A DNA stretch of 64,000 nt. Origin: Candidatus Izimoplasma sp. HR2. GTDB lineage: Bacteria > Bacillota_I > Bacilli_A > Izemoplasmatales > Izemoplasmataceae. The number at the start of each line of letters is the position of its first letter. Within the stretch, counting starts at the first letter, position 1. The notes under the pieces are model-generated. The model saw only the letters and a program-made list of their open reading frames with translations, searched no databases and was not told where the DNA came from. The position numbers and the translations under genes were made by a program. Positions 1 through 7,483 of this stretch are shown in pieces. Location: assembly GCA_000753575.1 (NCBI GenBank), contig JRFF01000053.1:1-64000 (forward strand). The letters run 5' to 3'.

Positions 1-17
1 ATCCCATATGGAACCTC

Positions 18-419
18 CTAACTTTCTGCTATAATCTCTATTTTTTGATTAAGTAATTTTTCTAATTCCGCGACTGTATACTGTTTTACTTCTTTTGGTC
101 TATTACCAATAATAATACCCCTTGAATTTTCATAATAAATTTCATTATTATTTTTATCAAATTCTCTTTTTATCCAAAATCTATCAGAATCTTCAAAATA
201 AATTTGATTATTATTTTTATCAAATTCTTTTCTGAACCAATACTTATCAGAATTTTCAAAATAAATTTCATTATTACATTCATCATATTCTCTTTTTGTC
301 CAATAATCATAAGAATTTTCATAATAAATTCGATTATTATTTTCATCAAGTATTTCAAGATAATCATCAAAATATTTTATAGTATATTCTCCTATTAAGT
401 CTATTCCTTTTAATTTCAT
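18..419 (-). CDS. ENS/YW tandem-repeat protein, copy 1 of 4
   Basis: Unrecognised family. The 133-residue product opens with MKLKGIDLIGEYTI, followed by about four tandem units of roughly 20 residues of the form NNNxIYYENSxxYWxKREF, then a short charged tail (VAELEKLL). The regular Tyr/Trp spacing suggests a beta-hairpin repeat. Three paralogues lie at 7149, 17167 and 24308, under different promoter classes; this copy has the most repeats. The ATG follows a GGAG site, and a sigma70-type promoter lies just upstream at 449-477. Function unknown. Confidence 0.75.
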   Translation of the reverse strand: MKLKGIDLIGEYTIKYFDDYLEILDENNNRIYYENSYDYWTKREYDECNNEIYFENSDKYWFRKEFDKNNNQIYFEDSDRFWIKREFDKNNNEIYYENSRGIIIGNRPKEVKQYTVAELEKLLNQKIEIIAES

Positions 420-448
420 AATTTTCTCCTTTTCTTATTTCTATATAT

Positions 449-477
449 ATTATATCATAAATAAAATAAAAAGTCAA
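449..477 (-). promoter_or_regulatory. Sigma70-type promoter
   Basis: On the minus strand TTGACT (472-477) and TATAAT (449-454) are separated by exactly 17 nt. It drives the repeat protein ending at 18 and whatever lies left of the window. The -35 lies inside the terminator stem of the upstream gene. Confidence 0.8.
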
Positions 478-495
478 TAAAATTTATTGACTTTT
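469..495. terminator. Palindromic terminator overlapping the next promoter
   Basis: A 13-bp perfect inverted repeat (AAAAGTCAATAAA and its complement) follows, and partly overlaps, the end of the membrane-protein gene at 484. U-tracts on both strands suggest it can end transcription in either direction. Its left arm also supplies the -35 hexamer of the promoter at 449-477. Confidence 0.65.
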
Positions 496-726
496 ATCTT
501 TATTCTTTTCTATTAATTCTTTTAAATTTTTATTGCTTTTATTCGCAAATAAAACTAAGATGCTTGCTGAAATAAAACAATATATTACTGCAACTACAAA
601 TGTCATCGGCGGACTCATAACAATAATTCCCGCAAATACGAATCCAAATAAAATACTTATATCTAATGAGTTCCTACCAAAAAACGATAACATAAATGCT
701 GTCATAATCCATACATAAAAAAACAT
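484..726 (-). CDS. Small two-helix membrane protein
   Basis: 80 residues with two strongly hydrophobic stretches (about 1-35 and 40-62) and a charged Lys/Glu-rich C-terminus (NKNLKELIEKNKDKSQ), so probably an inner-membrane protein with a cytoplasmic tail. The start is set by a perfect AAGGAGG six nt before the ATG. A structured RNA (742-871) lies directly upstream of that ribosome site, so expression may be controlled by the leader. No family recognised. Confidence 0.7.
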   Translation of the reverse strand: MFFYVWIMTAFMLSFFGRNSLDISILFGFVFAGIIVMSPPMTFVVAVIYCFISASILVLFANKSNKNLKELIEKNKDKSQ

Positions 727-741
727 AAATCCTCCTTATTA

Positions 742-871
742 AAATTGAGTCACTACCTAACAGCACTCCTATGGAATTACCCAATGGTCTGTCGACTATC
801 TTGCGATTTAAGTCTCAAGGTTTCTGGTTTGTAATGAGCTACTATAACCCTTTTTTCACTTTTCTCAATTT
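742..871 (-). ncRNA. Structured leader RNA, class unknown
   Basis: A noncoding stretch closed by an 8-bp helix (AAATTGAG with CTCAATTT) and containing a hairpin with a GCAA tetraloop and a three-base bulge at 794-814. It ends about 7 nt before the AAGGAGG of the 484-726 gene, which is the position of a cis-regulatory leader. It matches no riboswitch, T-box or tRNA pattern that I know. Strand is assigned from the flanking leftward genes. Confidence 0.5.
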
Positions 872-895
872 ATAAACTATTTAGTAAATTAAAAT

Positions 896-1120
896 TTATC
901 TTAATTCCTCTTTAGTAACTGTTATACAATATCCTTCAAAATGCCATTGAATACAATACTCATTTTCATTATCAGTTATAACTTTAAAATCATCATTATA
1001 ACGTACGCCTTCACTCGCTAATCTCAATGCATATAAAATTGCATCTTCAACATTTTTAAATATAAATACTTGATTATCTGTATTTCTCCAATTACAATTT
1101 ACCGCATATACATATTCCAT
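896..1120 (-). CDS. Hypothetical small protein
   Basis: 74 residues, soluble, starting MEYVYAVNCNW, preceded by AAGGAGG. Mixed alpha/beta composition with three Cys and several Trp (all TGG). Third gene of the leftward unit that starts at the promoter at 2214-2242. No family recognised. Confidence 0.65.
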   Translation of the reverse strand: MEYVYAVNCNWRNTDNQVFIFKNVEDAILYALRLASEGVRYNDDFKVITDNENEYCIQWHFEGYCITVTKEELR

Positions 1121-1135
1121 AAAGTTACCTCCTTA

Positions 1136-1399
1136 TTAATAAACAATAATTTCATAACCTTTTTCAAGAATTTCTTCTTTTGTTTCTTCTGCAATTTCCC
1201 AATAAATAAAAAATTCTAATTCTTCATTATATTCTTCCGCTTGTTCGATGCTTCCTGTTTCTATGGCGTTCTCATAGCATAAACTATTGCCTAAAATAGC
1301 TATTTCCATTTCAGAAATATTGCCATTCATTAAATAATAATATGTTTCATCACTTTCGCAATAATTTGTAGAAACTTCAATTTTTATTATTTTAGTCAT
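1136..1399 (-). CDS. Hypothetical acidic protein
   Basis: 87 residues, strongly acidic (EEYNEELEFF, EETKEEILEKGYE). I chose ATG 1399 because GGAGGA lies 6-10 nt upstream; an ATG nine nt further up overlaps that ribosome site. It is 16 nt from its downstream neighbour and 20 nt from the methyltransferase, so cotranscribed. Function unknown. Confidence 0.65.
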   Translation of the reverse strand: MTKIIKIEVSTNYCESDETYYYLMNGNISEMEIAILGNSLCYENAIETGSIEQAEEYNEELEFFIYWEIAEETKEEILEKGYEIIVY

Positions 1400-1418
1400 T
1401 GCAATCATCCTCCAAGTT

Positions 1419-2168
1419 TTACTTTCTTTTTATAATCATTTTTACATGAGTTTTTTCTTTTAATTTAATATTGAAATCTTTTTTAACAAATCTCTTTAAA
1501 AATCTAGGAGTATAATGTTTAATATAAATGATTTCATAATTTTCTGGTAATTCCGCAATTAATTGTTCTAGTGTTAATGGTAAATAATTTTCTTTTACTT
1601 CTCGATTCCAATTTTTAAGGTATCTATACTTTAATAAATAATGAATAAGATTTCTATTTAAAGCAATATCTCCCCAATTATCTTGAAAATCTTCTAAATT
1701 CCCATTATTTTTTTCTTTTACTTTCTTTACATCTTTTAAATTACTTGTTTTAATTTGTGAATCACTTATCATCATATCACGAATAACAATATACTTAGTA
1801 TCAATTTTTGTAAATACTTCATTCCAAAATTCCGTTGGATCCGCATAAGAGTATATTTCATGAATAATTGATGATAGAATCAAAGCACTATTTTTCGTTT
1901 TCTCTTGGCTTAATAAATCTAAATCATCTGTAAATGTAATATCACTATTTTGTTTTGCTCTTTCTAACATTTCCTTTGATATGTCATACCCTACATATTT
2001 ACATTCAGGAAGTAAAGATTGGATAAATTTTAATAGTGCTCCATCTGCACATCCATAGTCTAAGAAACTATCAGCTTTTATTTTTCTTAAAAAAAATGAT
2101 TTTTCATGTAAAGATTTTTTCATGCTATCTGTATAACTATTAATATCATTTATTTTAATTTTTGTCAT
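1419..2168 (-). CDS. Class I SAM-dependent methyltransferase
   Basis: 249 residues. Motif I is clear (FLDYGCADGALLKF, about residues 36-49), followed by motif II (YVGYDISKEMLERAKQ) and a post-motif region LILSSIIHEIYSYAD. This is the Rossmann-type SAM-binding fold with an added C-terminal half of about 110 residues that I do not recognise. The target (DNA, RNA, protein or small molecule) cannot be told; there is no DPPY or PC motif typical of DNA methylases. First gene of its unit, from the promoter at 2214-2242; AAGGAAG precedes the ATG. Confidence 0.8.
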   Translation of the reverse strand: MTKIKINDINSYTDSMKKSLHEKSFFLRKIKADSFLDYGCADGALLKFIQSLLPECKYVGYDISKEMLERAKQNSDITFTDDLDLLSQEKTKNSALILSSIIHEIYSYADPTEFWNEVFTKIDTKYIVIRDMMISDSQIKTSNLKDVKKVKEKNNGNLEDFQDNWGDIALNRNLIHYLLKYRYLKNWNREVKENYLPLTLEQLIAELPENYEIIYIKHYTPRFLKRFVKKDFNIKLKEKTHVKMIIKRK

Positions 2169-2213
2169 TTCAACACTTCCTTTATTTTTTTACTTCTTTT
2201 AACTTCTATATAT

Positions 2214-2242
2214 ATTATATCATATATATAAAGAAAAGTCAA
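2214..2242 (-). promoter_or_regulatory. Sigma70-type promoter
   Basis: Minus-strand TTGACT (2237-2242), 17 nt, TATAAT (2214-2219). It drives the methyltransferase unit. The -35 lies in the stem of the upstream terminator, as at 449-477. Confidence 0.8.
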
Positions 2243-2261
2243 GAGAATTTTCCCTTGACTT
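2236..2261 (-). terminator. Rho-independent terminator
   Basis: Minus-strand hairpin AAGTCAAG/CTTGACTT followed by TTCTTT, just past the stop of the 2272-2553 gene. It overlaps the next promoter. Confidence 0.6.
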
Positions 2262-2271
2262 ATAGTAATTT

Positions 2272-2553
2272 TTATAACATTGCTATTTTTTCTTCTTCAT
2301 ATTTAATTTTAGATTCATTCGTTTTTATTAAAAAATTAATAATATTATTTCTTTCTTTTAAATCACCAGTAGATAATATTTTTGTATTACCTGCAACTGC
2401 ATTACCTGATACTGAAATTTGTAATTTACTAAACTTATCATCTTTTAAATTTTCTAAAACTTTATTATCTCTTTTAAGAAGTTCAATTTTATCTGTTGAA
2501 AGTTCATATTTTGTAATTTTATATTTTAAATCATCATATTCTTCATAAGTCAT
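2272..2553 (-). CDS. Hypothetical coiled-coil protein
   Basis: 93 residues, rich in Lys, Glu and Leu, with likely helical ends around a short Gly/Ser/Ala-containing middle (VSGNAVAGNTK). Last gene of the leftward operon that begins at 5165. Only 2 nt separate it from the HAD gene upstream. No family recognised. Confidence 0.6.
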   Translation of the reverse strand: MTYEEYDDLKYKITKYELSTDKIELLKRDNKVLENLKDDKFSKLQISVSGNAVAGNTKILSTGDLKERNNIINFLIKTNESKIKYEEEKIAML

Positions 2554-2555
2554 AG

Positions 2556-3071
2556 TTAATCTCCTTGTTTATTTAATATTTGAATTAATCGGTCTATAAC
2601 CGCATCATTTAATCCACCATCTATATTCGTAGAACTAGTAGCAGCAATCCTGTCTGTATAGCTTATTGTTCCCATAATTTCAATAACTTCGTCATCAACC
2701 ACTGCAAAAGATTCGATATTAGAATGATTATCAAGCCAAAATTGTATTTCTTCTCCTCTTGTCATAAGTTCATTAAATTCATAAGGAGTTTGATCTATAA
2801 CTTCACCTTTAAAATTTTTTAATTCTAATATATCTATACAAAATTTTAATCCAAACATTCGCCAAGAGGAAGAAATAACAACTTTGCATCCTGTTTCTTT
2901 TATTACTTTATTAAGATTCTCTACTAATTTAGGGTCTATATCTAATGCGAAGTTTTGTATTTGACTAAGAGATACATTCTGACTTCGTAGTTTTATTCTT
3001 AACATTTCTGCTTCGCATAATCTTATTGACGTATTTAAGACTCCATCAAAATCTAAAAATAAAATTTTCAT
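2556..3071 (-). CDS. HAD-superfamily hydrolase, phage type
   Basis: 171 residues. HAD motif I is FLDFDGVLNT at residues 5-14 (both catalytic Asp present), motif II is VISSSWR (about 66-72), and an acidic VVDDEVIE near 125 fits motif IV. The SSSWR form resembles the HAD domains found beside nucleic-acid repair proteins and in many phage genomes. Likely a phosphatase on a nucleotide or nucleic-acid end; substrate unknown. RBS GGAG before the ATG; operon member. Confidence 0.8.
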   Translation of the reverse strand: MKILFLDFDGVLNTSIRLCEAEMLRIKLRSQNVSLSQIQNFALDIDPKLVENLNKVIKETGCKVVISSSWRMFGLKFCIDILELKNFKGEVIDQTPYEFNELMTRGEEIQFWLDNHSNIESFAVVDDEVIEIMGTISYTDRIAATSSTNIDGGLNDAVIDRLIQILNKQGD

Positions 3072-3080
3072 ATTAATCTC

Positions 3081-3476
3081 CTATTTTCTAAATTTATTTA
3101 AATTTACTGAACCAGTACTCATTTTTTCTCTTTCTTCTTCTAATTTTACATATAATTCCATCATTTCATAAATAATTCCGTATAATGGTTCATGTGCTTT
3201 AACATCGAAAGTAACTCTGATAATAATTCTTGGTGTATCAATATTCTCTACATCAAGCATTCCTGTTTTAGTTTTCTTAATAACTTTAAATTCATAAGAG
3301 TCTCCAAAAGGAACTAAAATAGGTAATTTTAATACATCACCGATTTTCACACTTTTGTTCATATCTCCTTTCGTCATTGCAATTGCAGTGCTAAGCATTT
3401 TTTCAGTTTTCTTTAAAGTATTATTAAGTGTACCTAATTTTTCTTCCAATTCTTTGAATTTTTCACTTTTAGCCAT
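3081..3476 (-). CDS. Hypothetical protein with coiled-coil ends
   Basis: 131 residues. The N-terminal 45 residues are heptad-like (FKELEEKLGTLNNTLKKTEKML), a middle beta-rich segment follows (GDVLKLPILVPFGDSYEFKV), and the C-terminus is charged. Likely oligomeric. GGAGG before ATG, 9 nt from the HAD gene. No family recognised. Confidence 0.65.
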   Translation of the reverse strand: MAKSEKFKELEEKLGTLNNTLKKTEKMLSTAIAMTKGDMNKSVKIGDVLKLPILVPFGDSYEFKVIKKTKTGMLDVENIDTPRIIIRVTFDVKAHEPLYGIIYEMMELYVKLEEEREKMSTGSVNLNKFRK

Positions 3477-3485
3477 AATTCCTCC

Positions 3486-3713
3486 CTAATCCCATTCATT
3501 TAATTTTTTTCTTACATCATATTGAGTTTTTAAAAATAATAAACTCATTTCTAATTTATGATTTTTTAATTCAAGTTTTTCAACAAATAAATTAACATGA
3601 TGGTTTCTATTTATGCTTTCAAGAATTTCAATTTTTTCATTGTTAAGTTTAATTTCATTTCTTATTTTTTTAATTCTTTGTAAAAATTTTCTTTTTTCTT
3701 TATTAATGAACAT
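3486..3713 (-). CDS. Hypothetical basic helical protein
   Basis: 75 residues, Lys/Asn/Leu-rich and probably all helical. ATG 3713 is chosen because AAGGAGG lies 6 nt upstream; a longer reading would overlap the preceding gene and has no ribosome site. Function unknown. Confidence 0.6.
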   Translation of the reverse strand: MFINKEKRKFLQRIKKIRNEIKLNNEKIEILESINRNHHVNLFVEKLELKNHKLEMSLLFLKTQYDVRKKLNEWD

Positions 3714-3714
3714 A

Positions 3715-3903
3715 TTATCCTCCTTTAACAAGATTAAAATGCTCTTTAAAGAAAACAGAGCCAGTTTCACAAATTACTTCTATATAACCAAATGGATCAG
3801 TTCTAAGTACTAAATCATTTTCAATTTCAAGTACAGTCCCAACAGAAATATACTCATGTATAAAGATGCCTGTTTCACATACTTTAGTGCAAATAGCTTT
3901 CAT
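3715..3903 (-). CDS. Hypothetical small beta-rich protein
   Basis: 62 residues starting MKAICTKVCETGIF, beta-rich, with three Cys, and resembling a small SH3-like barrel (GTVLEIEND). AGGAGG precedes the ATG. Packed one base from its downstream neighbour. No family recognised. Confidence 0.6.
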   Translation of the reverse strand: MKAICTKVCETGIFIHEYISVGTVLEIENDLVLRTDPFGYIEVICETGSVFFKEHFNLVKGG

Positions 3904-3919
3904 TCTATTTCCTCCTATA

Positions 3920-4114
3920 CTAGTATTTTATTTTAGTAATGCTCTCTATTTCTATTTCTATTTCTATAATTCCTATTTCTTTTAATTTTTGTATTACTTC
4001 TTTTTCATCTATTGCATAAATAAGAAATTCTCTACCATTTACTAAAAAGACTTTATACTCATATCTTTTTCCTCTATTAATAGGTCTTCGTTTAATATGT
4101 TTCCTTAATTTCAT
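3920..4114 (-). CDS. Hypothetical small basic protein
   Basis: 64 residues. A very basic N-terminus (MKLRKHIKRRPINRGKRYEY) is followed by an acidic IEIEIEIES segment. Could bind nucleic acid, but no known domain is visible. The operon continues on both sides. Confidence 0.55.
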   Translation of the reverse strand: MKLRKHIKRRPINRGKRYEYKVFLVNGREFLIYAIDEKEVIQKLKEIGIIEIEIEIESITKIKY

Positions 4115-4147
4115 TCTTCATTTTCTTTTACGCATCATTTTCACTTC

Positions 4148-4297
4148 CTAAAGTGTATTGTCTTGTGATAGTAAAGCAATTATAACCACTCCTAATATTA
4201 ATATAATTAGTACACCAATAAAACTATCCATTAAAGCAATCATAAATACTATAAGTATAGATATTGTAAATATTAATAATCCTTTTATTAATTTCAT
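4148..4297 (-). CDS. Small membrane peptide
   Basis: 49 residues, almost entirely hydrophobic with two likely transmembrane helices (LLIFTISILIVFMIAL and VLIILILGVVIIALL). ATG 4297 follows GAAAGGAA. Function unknown. Confidence 0.55.
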   Translation of the reverse strand: MKLIKGLLIFTISILIVFMIALMDSFIGVLIILILGVVIIALLSQDNTL

Positions 4298-4310
4298 AAT
4301 AAATTCCTTT

Positions 4311-4448
4311 CTATTTTGTAAATAATGAATTAACAAATACACTTAATTTAAGAAACGTATATGAAAATCCAGCAACGAATAAATATAATCCAGTAATTGC
4401 CATACTACCTAATGTAATAAAAGTTAATACTATTCCTAAAAATTCCAT
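4311..4448 (-). CDS. Small membrane peptide
   Basis: 45 residues, hydrophobic (MEFLGIVLTFITLGSM then LYLFVAGFSY), with a perfect GGAGG site before the ATG. It lies 13 nt from the next gene in the same leftward operon, next to another membrane peptide. Function unknown. Confidence 0.55.
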   Translation of the reverse strand: MEFLGIVLTFITLGSMAITGLYLFVAGFSYTFLKLSVFVNSLFTK

Positions 4449-4457
4449 AAATACCTC

Positions 4458-4637
4458 CTATTGTTTAATTATAACATTAATAATCATTAATTCTTGATTT
4501 AAAATATAAAATCTAGTTCTCATCTTTTGTTTAACTTCTTCATCTTTTGAAAAATCAATTCCTATTTTTATATTGCTTAAAATTCTTTCAATGAATGTTT
4601 TTCTTTTAAATAATTTATCTTTAAATTTTTTATGCAT
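4458..4637 (-). CDS. Hypothetical small basic helical protein
   Basis: 59 residues, Lys-rich (MHKKFKDKLFKRKTFIERIL), probably helical. ATG 4637 is chosen since GGAGG is 6 nt upstream. No family recognised. Confidence 0.55.
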   Translation of the reverse strand: MHKKFKDKLFKRKTFIERILSNIKIGIDFSKDEEVKQKMRTRFYILNQELMIINVIIKQ

Positions 4638-4649
4638 AATCAACCTCCA

Positions 4650-4811
4650 TTAATAAGTTGGAATATCCGACTTAAAACCGCATTTTAAACATTTTTGAGT
4701 CATATGAATTTGTACATATTTAATTCTTTTATCTTTAATTATCTTAATTGATAACTCTGCATATCTATTTCCAGTATAATACATTGGATTACCACACTTT
4801 GGACAATTCAT
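4650..4811 (-). CDS. Zinc-ribbon protein
   Basis: 53 residues with paired CPKCG (residues 3-7) and CLKCG (about 42-46) knuckles, a classic four-Cys zinc ribbon, and basic residues between. Likely binds nucleic acid or protein. Its ATG lies inside the end of the previous gene (22-nt overlap), suggesting coupled translation. Confidence 0.65.
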   Translation of the reverse strand: MNCPKCGNPMYYTGNRYAELSIKIIKDKRIKYVQIHMTQKCLKCGFKSDIPTY

Positions 4812-4968
4812 TAGCGTGTTCCTCTCTTTCTATTTGTTCAATTACTGCTGTTAATTTATTAATTTGAATACCTATTTCTACTTTAACTCTATTACTTTTA
4901 CATTTACTTTTGCTATCTTTTAAATGTATCCTCATAATTTTTAGTTCATGTAGAATATTAAGTTTCAT
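4789..4968 (-). CDS. Hypothetical small helical protein
   Basis: 59 residues (MKLNILHELKIMRIHL...), Lys/Glu-rich. GGAGAG precedes the ATG. Its start overlaps the stop of the upstream Cys-rich gene by one base, and its end overlaps the zinc-ribbon gene. Function unknown. Confidence 0.55.
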   Translation of the reverse strand: MKLNILHELKIMRIHLKDSKSKCKSNRVKVEIGIQINKLTAVIEQIEREEHANELSKVW

Positions 4969-5165
4969 TAATTTCTCTCCTTTTTATTTTCTATATCCTT
5001 TATTAATTTTATTTGCATAATTGTTGTATTGCATAATGATTCCCAATAACAATATTTGCATTTATTATTTGAATCTCTTTTATCATCTAAATATTTTCTA
5101 TTTTGTATACAAAATTCTGCTTGAGCCAATTTGAATATCTCACTTGCCTTAACTATTTTAGACAT
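4968..5165 (-). CDS. Small four-cysteine protein
   Basis: 65 residues. Cys at FCIQ and a CKYCYWESLC cluster give a C-x(n)-CxxC-x5-C layout resembling a zinc or Fe-S site, like the C-terminal cluster of Cas4/RecB-type nucleases, but no nuclease domain is present. First gene of the long leftward operon from the promoter at 5220-5248. Confidence 0.6.
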   Translation of the reverse strand: MSKIVKASEIFKLAQAEFCIQNRKYLDDKRDSNNKCKYCYWESLCNTTIMQIKLIKDIENKKERN

Positions 5166-5219
5166 TCTTTTCTCCTCTTGGAAATTTTATTAAATTACTT
5201 TTTCCTTATTCCTATATAT

Positions 5220-5248
5220 ATTATATCATATTTATATAAGTTTGTCAA
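5220..5248 (-). promoter_or_regulatory. Sigma70-type promoter
   Basis: Minus-strand TTGACA (5243-5248), 17 nt, TATAAT (5220-5225): a perfect consensus. It drives about twelve small genes leftward to 2272. Confidence 0.85.
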
Positions 5249-5268
5249 TATGAATTATAAAAATTTTA

Positions 5269-5802
5269 TTATAATTTTCTATCTAATAATAATAATGCAA
5301 TTTTATTAGCTCTTGCTTCTAAAGGCAAATTCATGTATGTAGAACAAACTCTTTCATAAGACATTTCATTCTTTTCATAAAGAGTATTAATCATTTCTTC
5401 TATTTTTGTTTGAATTATATCATTCTTTTCATACTTGATTATGTTATTAATAAAATCTACCCAATGACCTAACTCATGTAATAACATAAATTCTAAAAGA
5501 TTGCATTTATTTTTAGCTTTATTTATTAATTTTATATCTTCTTTTATAACATTAGGTTCATTTTCTAATAAGATACTTAATTGAGCAGGTGAAATTATAA
5601 TTTTAGCAGAATATCTATTTAACCCTTTTTTCTTGCGTATATATATTTGAATATGAGAATATGAACATCCATCATAATCAATAAATATTCTAACATTCTT
5701 AAATAATTTATAATATTTCATTTTTAATTTAATACCAAGAATTCTTACTTTTATTATACTCCCAAATTTTATATAATAATCTTTCTTAAATTGTCTATTC
5801 AT
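5269..5802 (-). CDS. HELGH zinc-metallopeptidase-like protein, copy 1 of 3
   Basis: 177 residues. MLLHELGHWVDFIN (about 107-120) holds the HExxH zinc site, and LEARANKIALLLL near the C-terminus provides a downstream Glu. That arrangement resembles ImmA/IrrE (DUF955) peptidases, though overall similarity is uncertain. Two paralogues occur at 20028 and 23675 with the same HELGHWLDY core. Possible roles include cleavage of a repressor or host factor; this is inference. It has its own sigma70 promoter at 5829-5857. Confidence 0.7.
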   Translation of the reverse strand: MNRQFKKDYYIKFGSIIKVRILGIKLKMKYYKLFKNVRIFIDYDGCSYSHIQIYIRKKKGLNRYSAKIIISPAQLSILLENEPNVIKEDIKLINKAKNKCNLLEFMLLHELGHWVDFINNIIKYEKNDIIQTKIEEMINTLYEKNEMSYERVCSTYMNLPLEARANKIALLLLDRKL

Positions 5803-5828
5803 ATTTCCTCCTTAACCTTTATATAACT

Positions 5829-5857
5829 ATTATACCACATTTATTTAGAACTGTCAA
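5829..5857 (-). promoter_or_regulatory. Sigma70-type promoter
   Basis: Minus-strand TTGACA (5852-5857), 17 nt, TATAAT (5829-5834). Drives the HELGH gene; back to back with the rightward promoter at 5933. Confidence 0.85.
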
Positions 5858-5932
5858 TACAAAGTGCAAACTATTTATTCCCAATTTCTGGAGAAAAATA
5901 CACCGACCAAAATTTTAGGTAAAAAATACTAT

Positions 5933-5961
5933 TTGACAAATTTATATAATTGTGATATAAT
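5933..5961 (+). promoter_or_regulatory. Sigma70-type early promoter, rightward
   Basis: TTGACA (5933-5938), 17 nt, TATAAT (5956-5961), a perfect consensus. It drives the rightward cluster of small genes from 6016. A single TACACCGA box, like those of the middle promoters, lies about 35-45 nt upstream. Confidence 0.88.
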
Positions 5962-6015
5962 ATATATAGAAATAAAAGAATGCAAGAAAAAGAAAAATTT
6001 GGAAGGAAGTGAAGT

Positions 6016-6192
6016 ATGATAGAAAAATTTACATTTCAGCAAGCATTAAGTCAATGTACTGTATGTAAAATTAGTTTTAAGAACTATTATGGAGAGAAAT
6101 TAATTAACAGGAATAATAATATATTAATAATACCAAATCCTAATAAACCTAATAGTCCTGTGTTAATTGATACTAACTGGTATAAAATATAA
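6016..6192 (+). CDS. Hypothetical small protein
   Basis: 58 residues with one CTVC pair near the N-terminus and an Asn/Pro-rich middle (IPNPNKPNSP). GGAAGGAAG precedes the ATG. First gene after the rightward promoter. No family recognised. Confidence 0.6.
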   Translation: MIEKFTFQQALSQCTVCKISFKNYYGEKLINRNNNILIIPNPNKPNSPVLIDTNWYKI

Positions 6193-6206
6193 ATAAGGAG
6201 GATATT

Positions 6207-6419
6207 ATGAAATTTATTGATGTAGAAGGAATTGAAGCAATGTTTATAACTATGGATAAAACAGAATTAAAGAATGCACTTAATGCTATAGCAATATTAT
6301 TAAAAAGAAATTTAGAAATAATGAAAGATGACTCTTCTGTTGAAATGTTGTTAGAATATGCAGAAACTTTCGCTGTTTATGCAATAGCACAAGATTTATA
6401 TTCTAAATTAGGACAATAA
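6207..6419 (+). CDS. Hypothetical helical protein
   Basis: 70 residues, helical, with the start set by AAGGAGG 7 nt upstream. One base separates its stop from the next ATG. Function unknown. Confidence 0.6.
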   Translation: MKFIDVEGIEAMFITMDKTELKNALNAIAILLKRNLEIMKDDSSVEMLLEYAETFAVYAIAQDLYSKLGQ

Positions 6420-6420
6420 A

Positions 6421-6870
6421 ATGTTATATTTTAAGGATGAATTTAAAAAAGAATTCCCTAATATTCCTTTTAATCTAATAGATGAAGAGATGCATGATTT
6501 AATTTATATGCTTAATAAAATAGGATTAAAAACTCAGTTCTGTTGCCAAGGACACCAGAAGACAGAACCTAGTGTAATGTTCGCTGAAGAAGTGACAGAT
6601 GCACAAATAAAAGAATTTATGTGTCATCTCCCTAATATAGTTAAAATTGGTTCATTCTATAAATGAACAAGAGATTTAGGTGCGGAGATGATGGAATTGT
6701 TCGACCCCAAGAGAAAGGATACGATACTTAAGAATTGGTGTTGGCATCTCCCCGGTCCTAGTTTAACTAATAAAGCTACAATTATGGACATTCAAAAAAT
6801 AGTTAAAACAATTTCTGAAATATATGGGTTAGAAAGAGGAGTGGAGTATGAAAAAGAAAGTACTAGATAA
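6421..6870 (+). CDS. Hypothetical protein with FCCQGH motif; one TGA read as Trp
   Basis: 149 residues when TGA at 6664-6666 is read as Trp (SFYKWTRDLG). With TGA as stop the gene would split into two in-frame pieces. TQFCCQGHQ (about residues 38-46) is a Cys/His cluster of a kind seen in small phage proteins; the C-terminal half contains NWCWHLPGPS. Metal binding is plausible but function is unknown. Start abuts the previous stop (translation coupling). Confidence 0.65.
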
Positions 6871-7135
6871 TGAAATAAATATGAATAAAGTTAATTTATT
6901 TTTAGTTCATGTATATTATATTGTAGATAAAGATAGAGGAAAGCTTGAAGTAGTTGCGGTCAGAAATGAATTAGATGTTAAAAAATTAATTGCCGCATTA
7001 AGACAAAAGAAAAGAACTGTAATATTAGAATCGCGTATTAAAACTATGTATGATGTAAATGATATTACTATAGAATATATAATTCCACAATTAGAAGTTG
7101 AAGAAATAAAGATTATTGCAGTAATAGAAGAATAG
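6848..7135 (+). CDS. Hypothetical protein
   Basis: 95 residues, alpha/beta, starting MKKKVLDNEINMNK. GAGGAGTGG lies before the ATG, which overlaps the end of the previous gene by 23 nt in another frame. No family recognised. Confidence 0.6.
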   Translation: MKKKVLDNEINMNKVNLFLVHVYYIVDKDRGKLEVVAVRNELDVKKLIAALRQKKRTVILESRIKTMYDVNDITIEYIIPQLEVEEIKIIAVIEE

Positions 7136-7148
7136 GAGAAAATATATT

Positions 7149-7475
7149 ATGAAACTAAAAGGTATTGAATTAATAGGAGAATATACTATAGTATATTTTA
7201 CTGAAAGCTTTAGAATATTTGATGAAAATGATAATGAAATTTATTCTGAAAATTTAAATAGATTTTGGATAAAAAGAAAATTTGATGAATATAATAATAA
7301 AATTTATTTTGAAAATTCAGATGGTTATTGGGTTAAAAGAGAATTTGATAAAAATAATAATCAAATTTATTATGAAAATTCAAAAGGTATTATTGAAAAT
7401 AATAGACTAATTAAAGAATTAACAGTTGAACAAATTGAAAAACTATTAGGATGCGCTATTAAAATAATAAAATAG
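7149..7475 (+). CDS. ENS/YW tandem-repeat protein, copy 2 of 4
   Basis: 108 residues: MKLKGIELIGEYTI head, three NNxIYxENSxxYWxKREF units, and a tail with a LTVEQIEKLLG helix. Head and tail match the copies at 18 and 24308. Carried on the rightward operon, so this family is expressed from several units. Function unknown. Confidence 0.7.
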   Translation: MKLKGIELIGEYTIVYFTESFRIFDENDNEIYSENLNRFWIKRKFDEYNNKIYFENSDGYWVKREFDKNNNQIYYENSKGIIENNRLIKELTVEQIEKLLGCAIKIIK

Positions 7476-7483
7476 GAGATATA

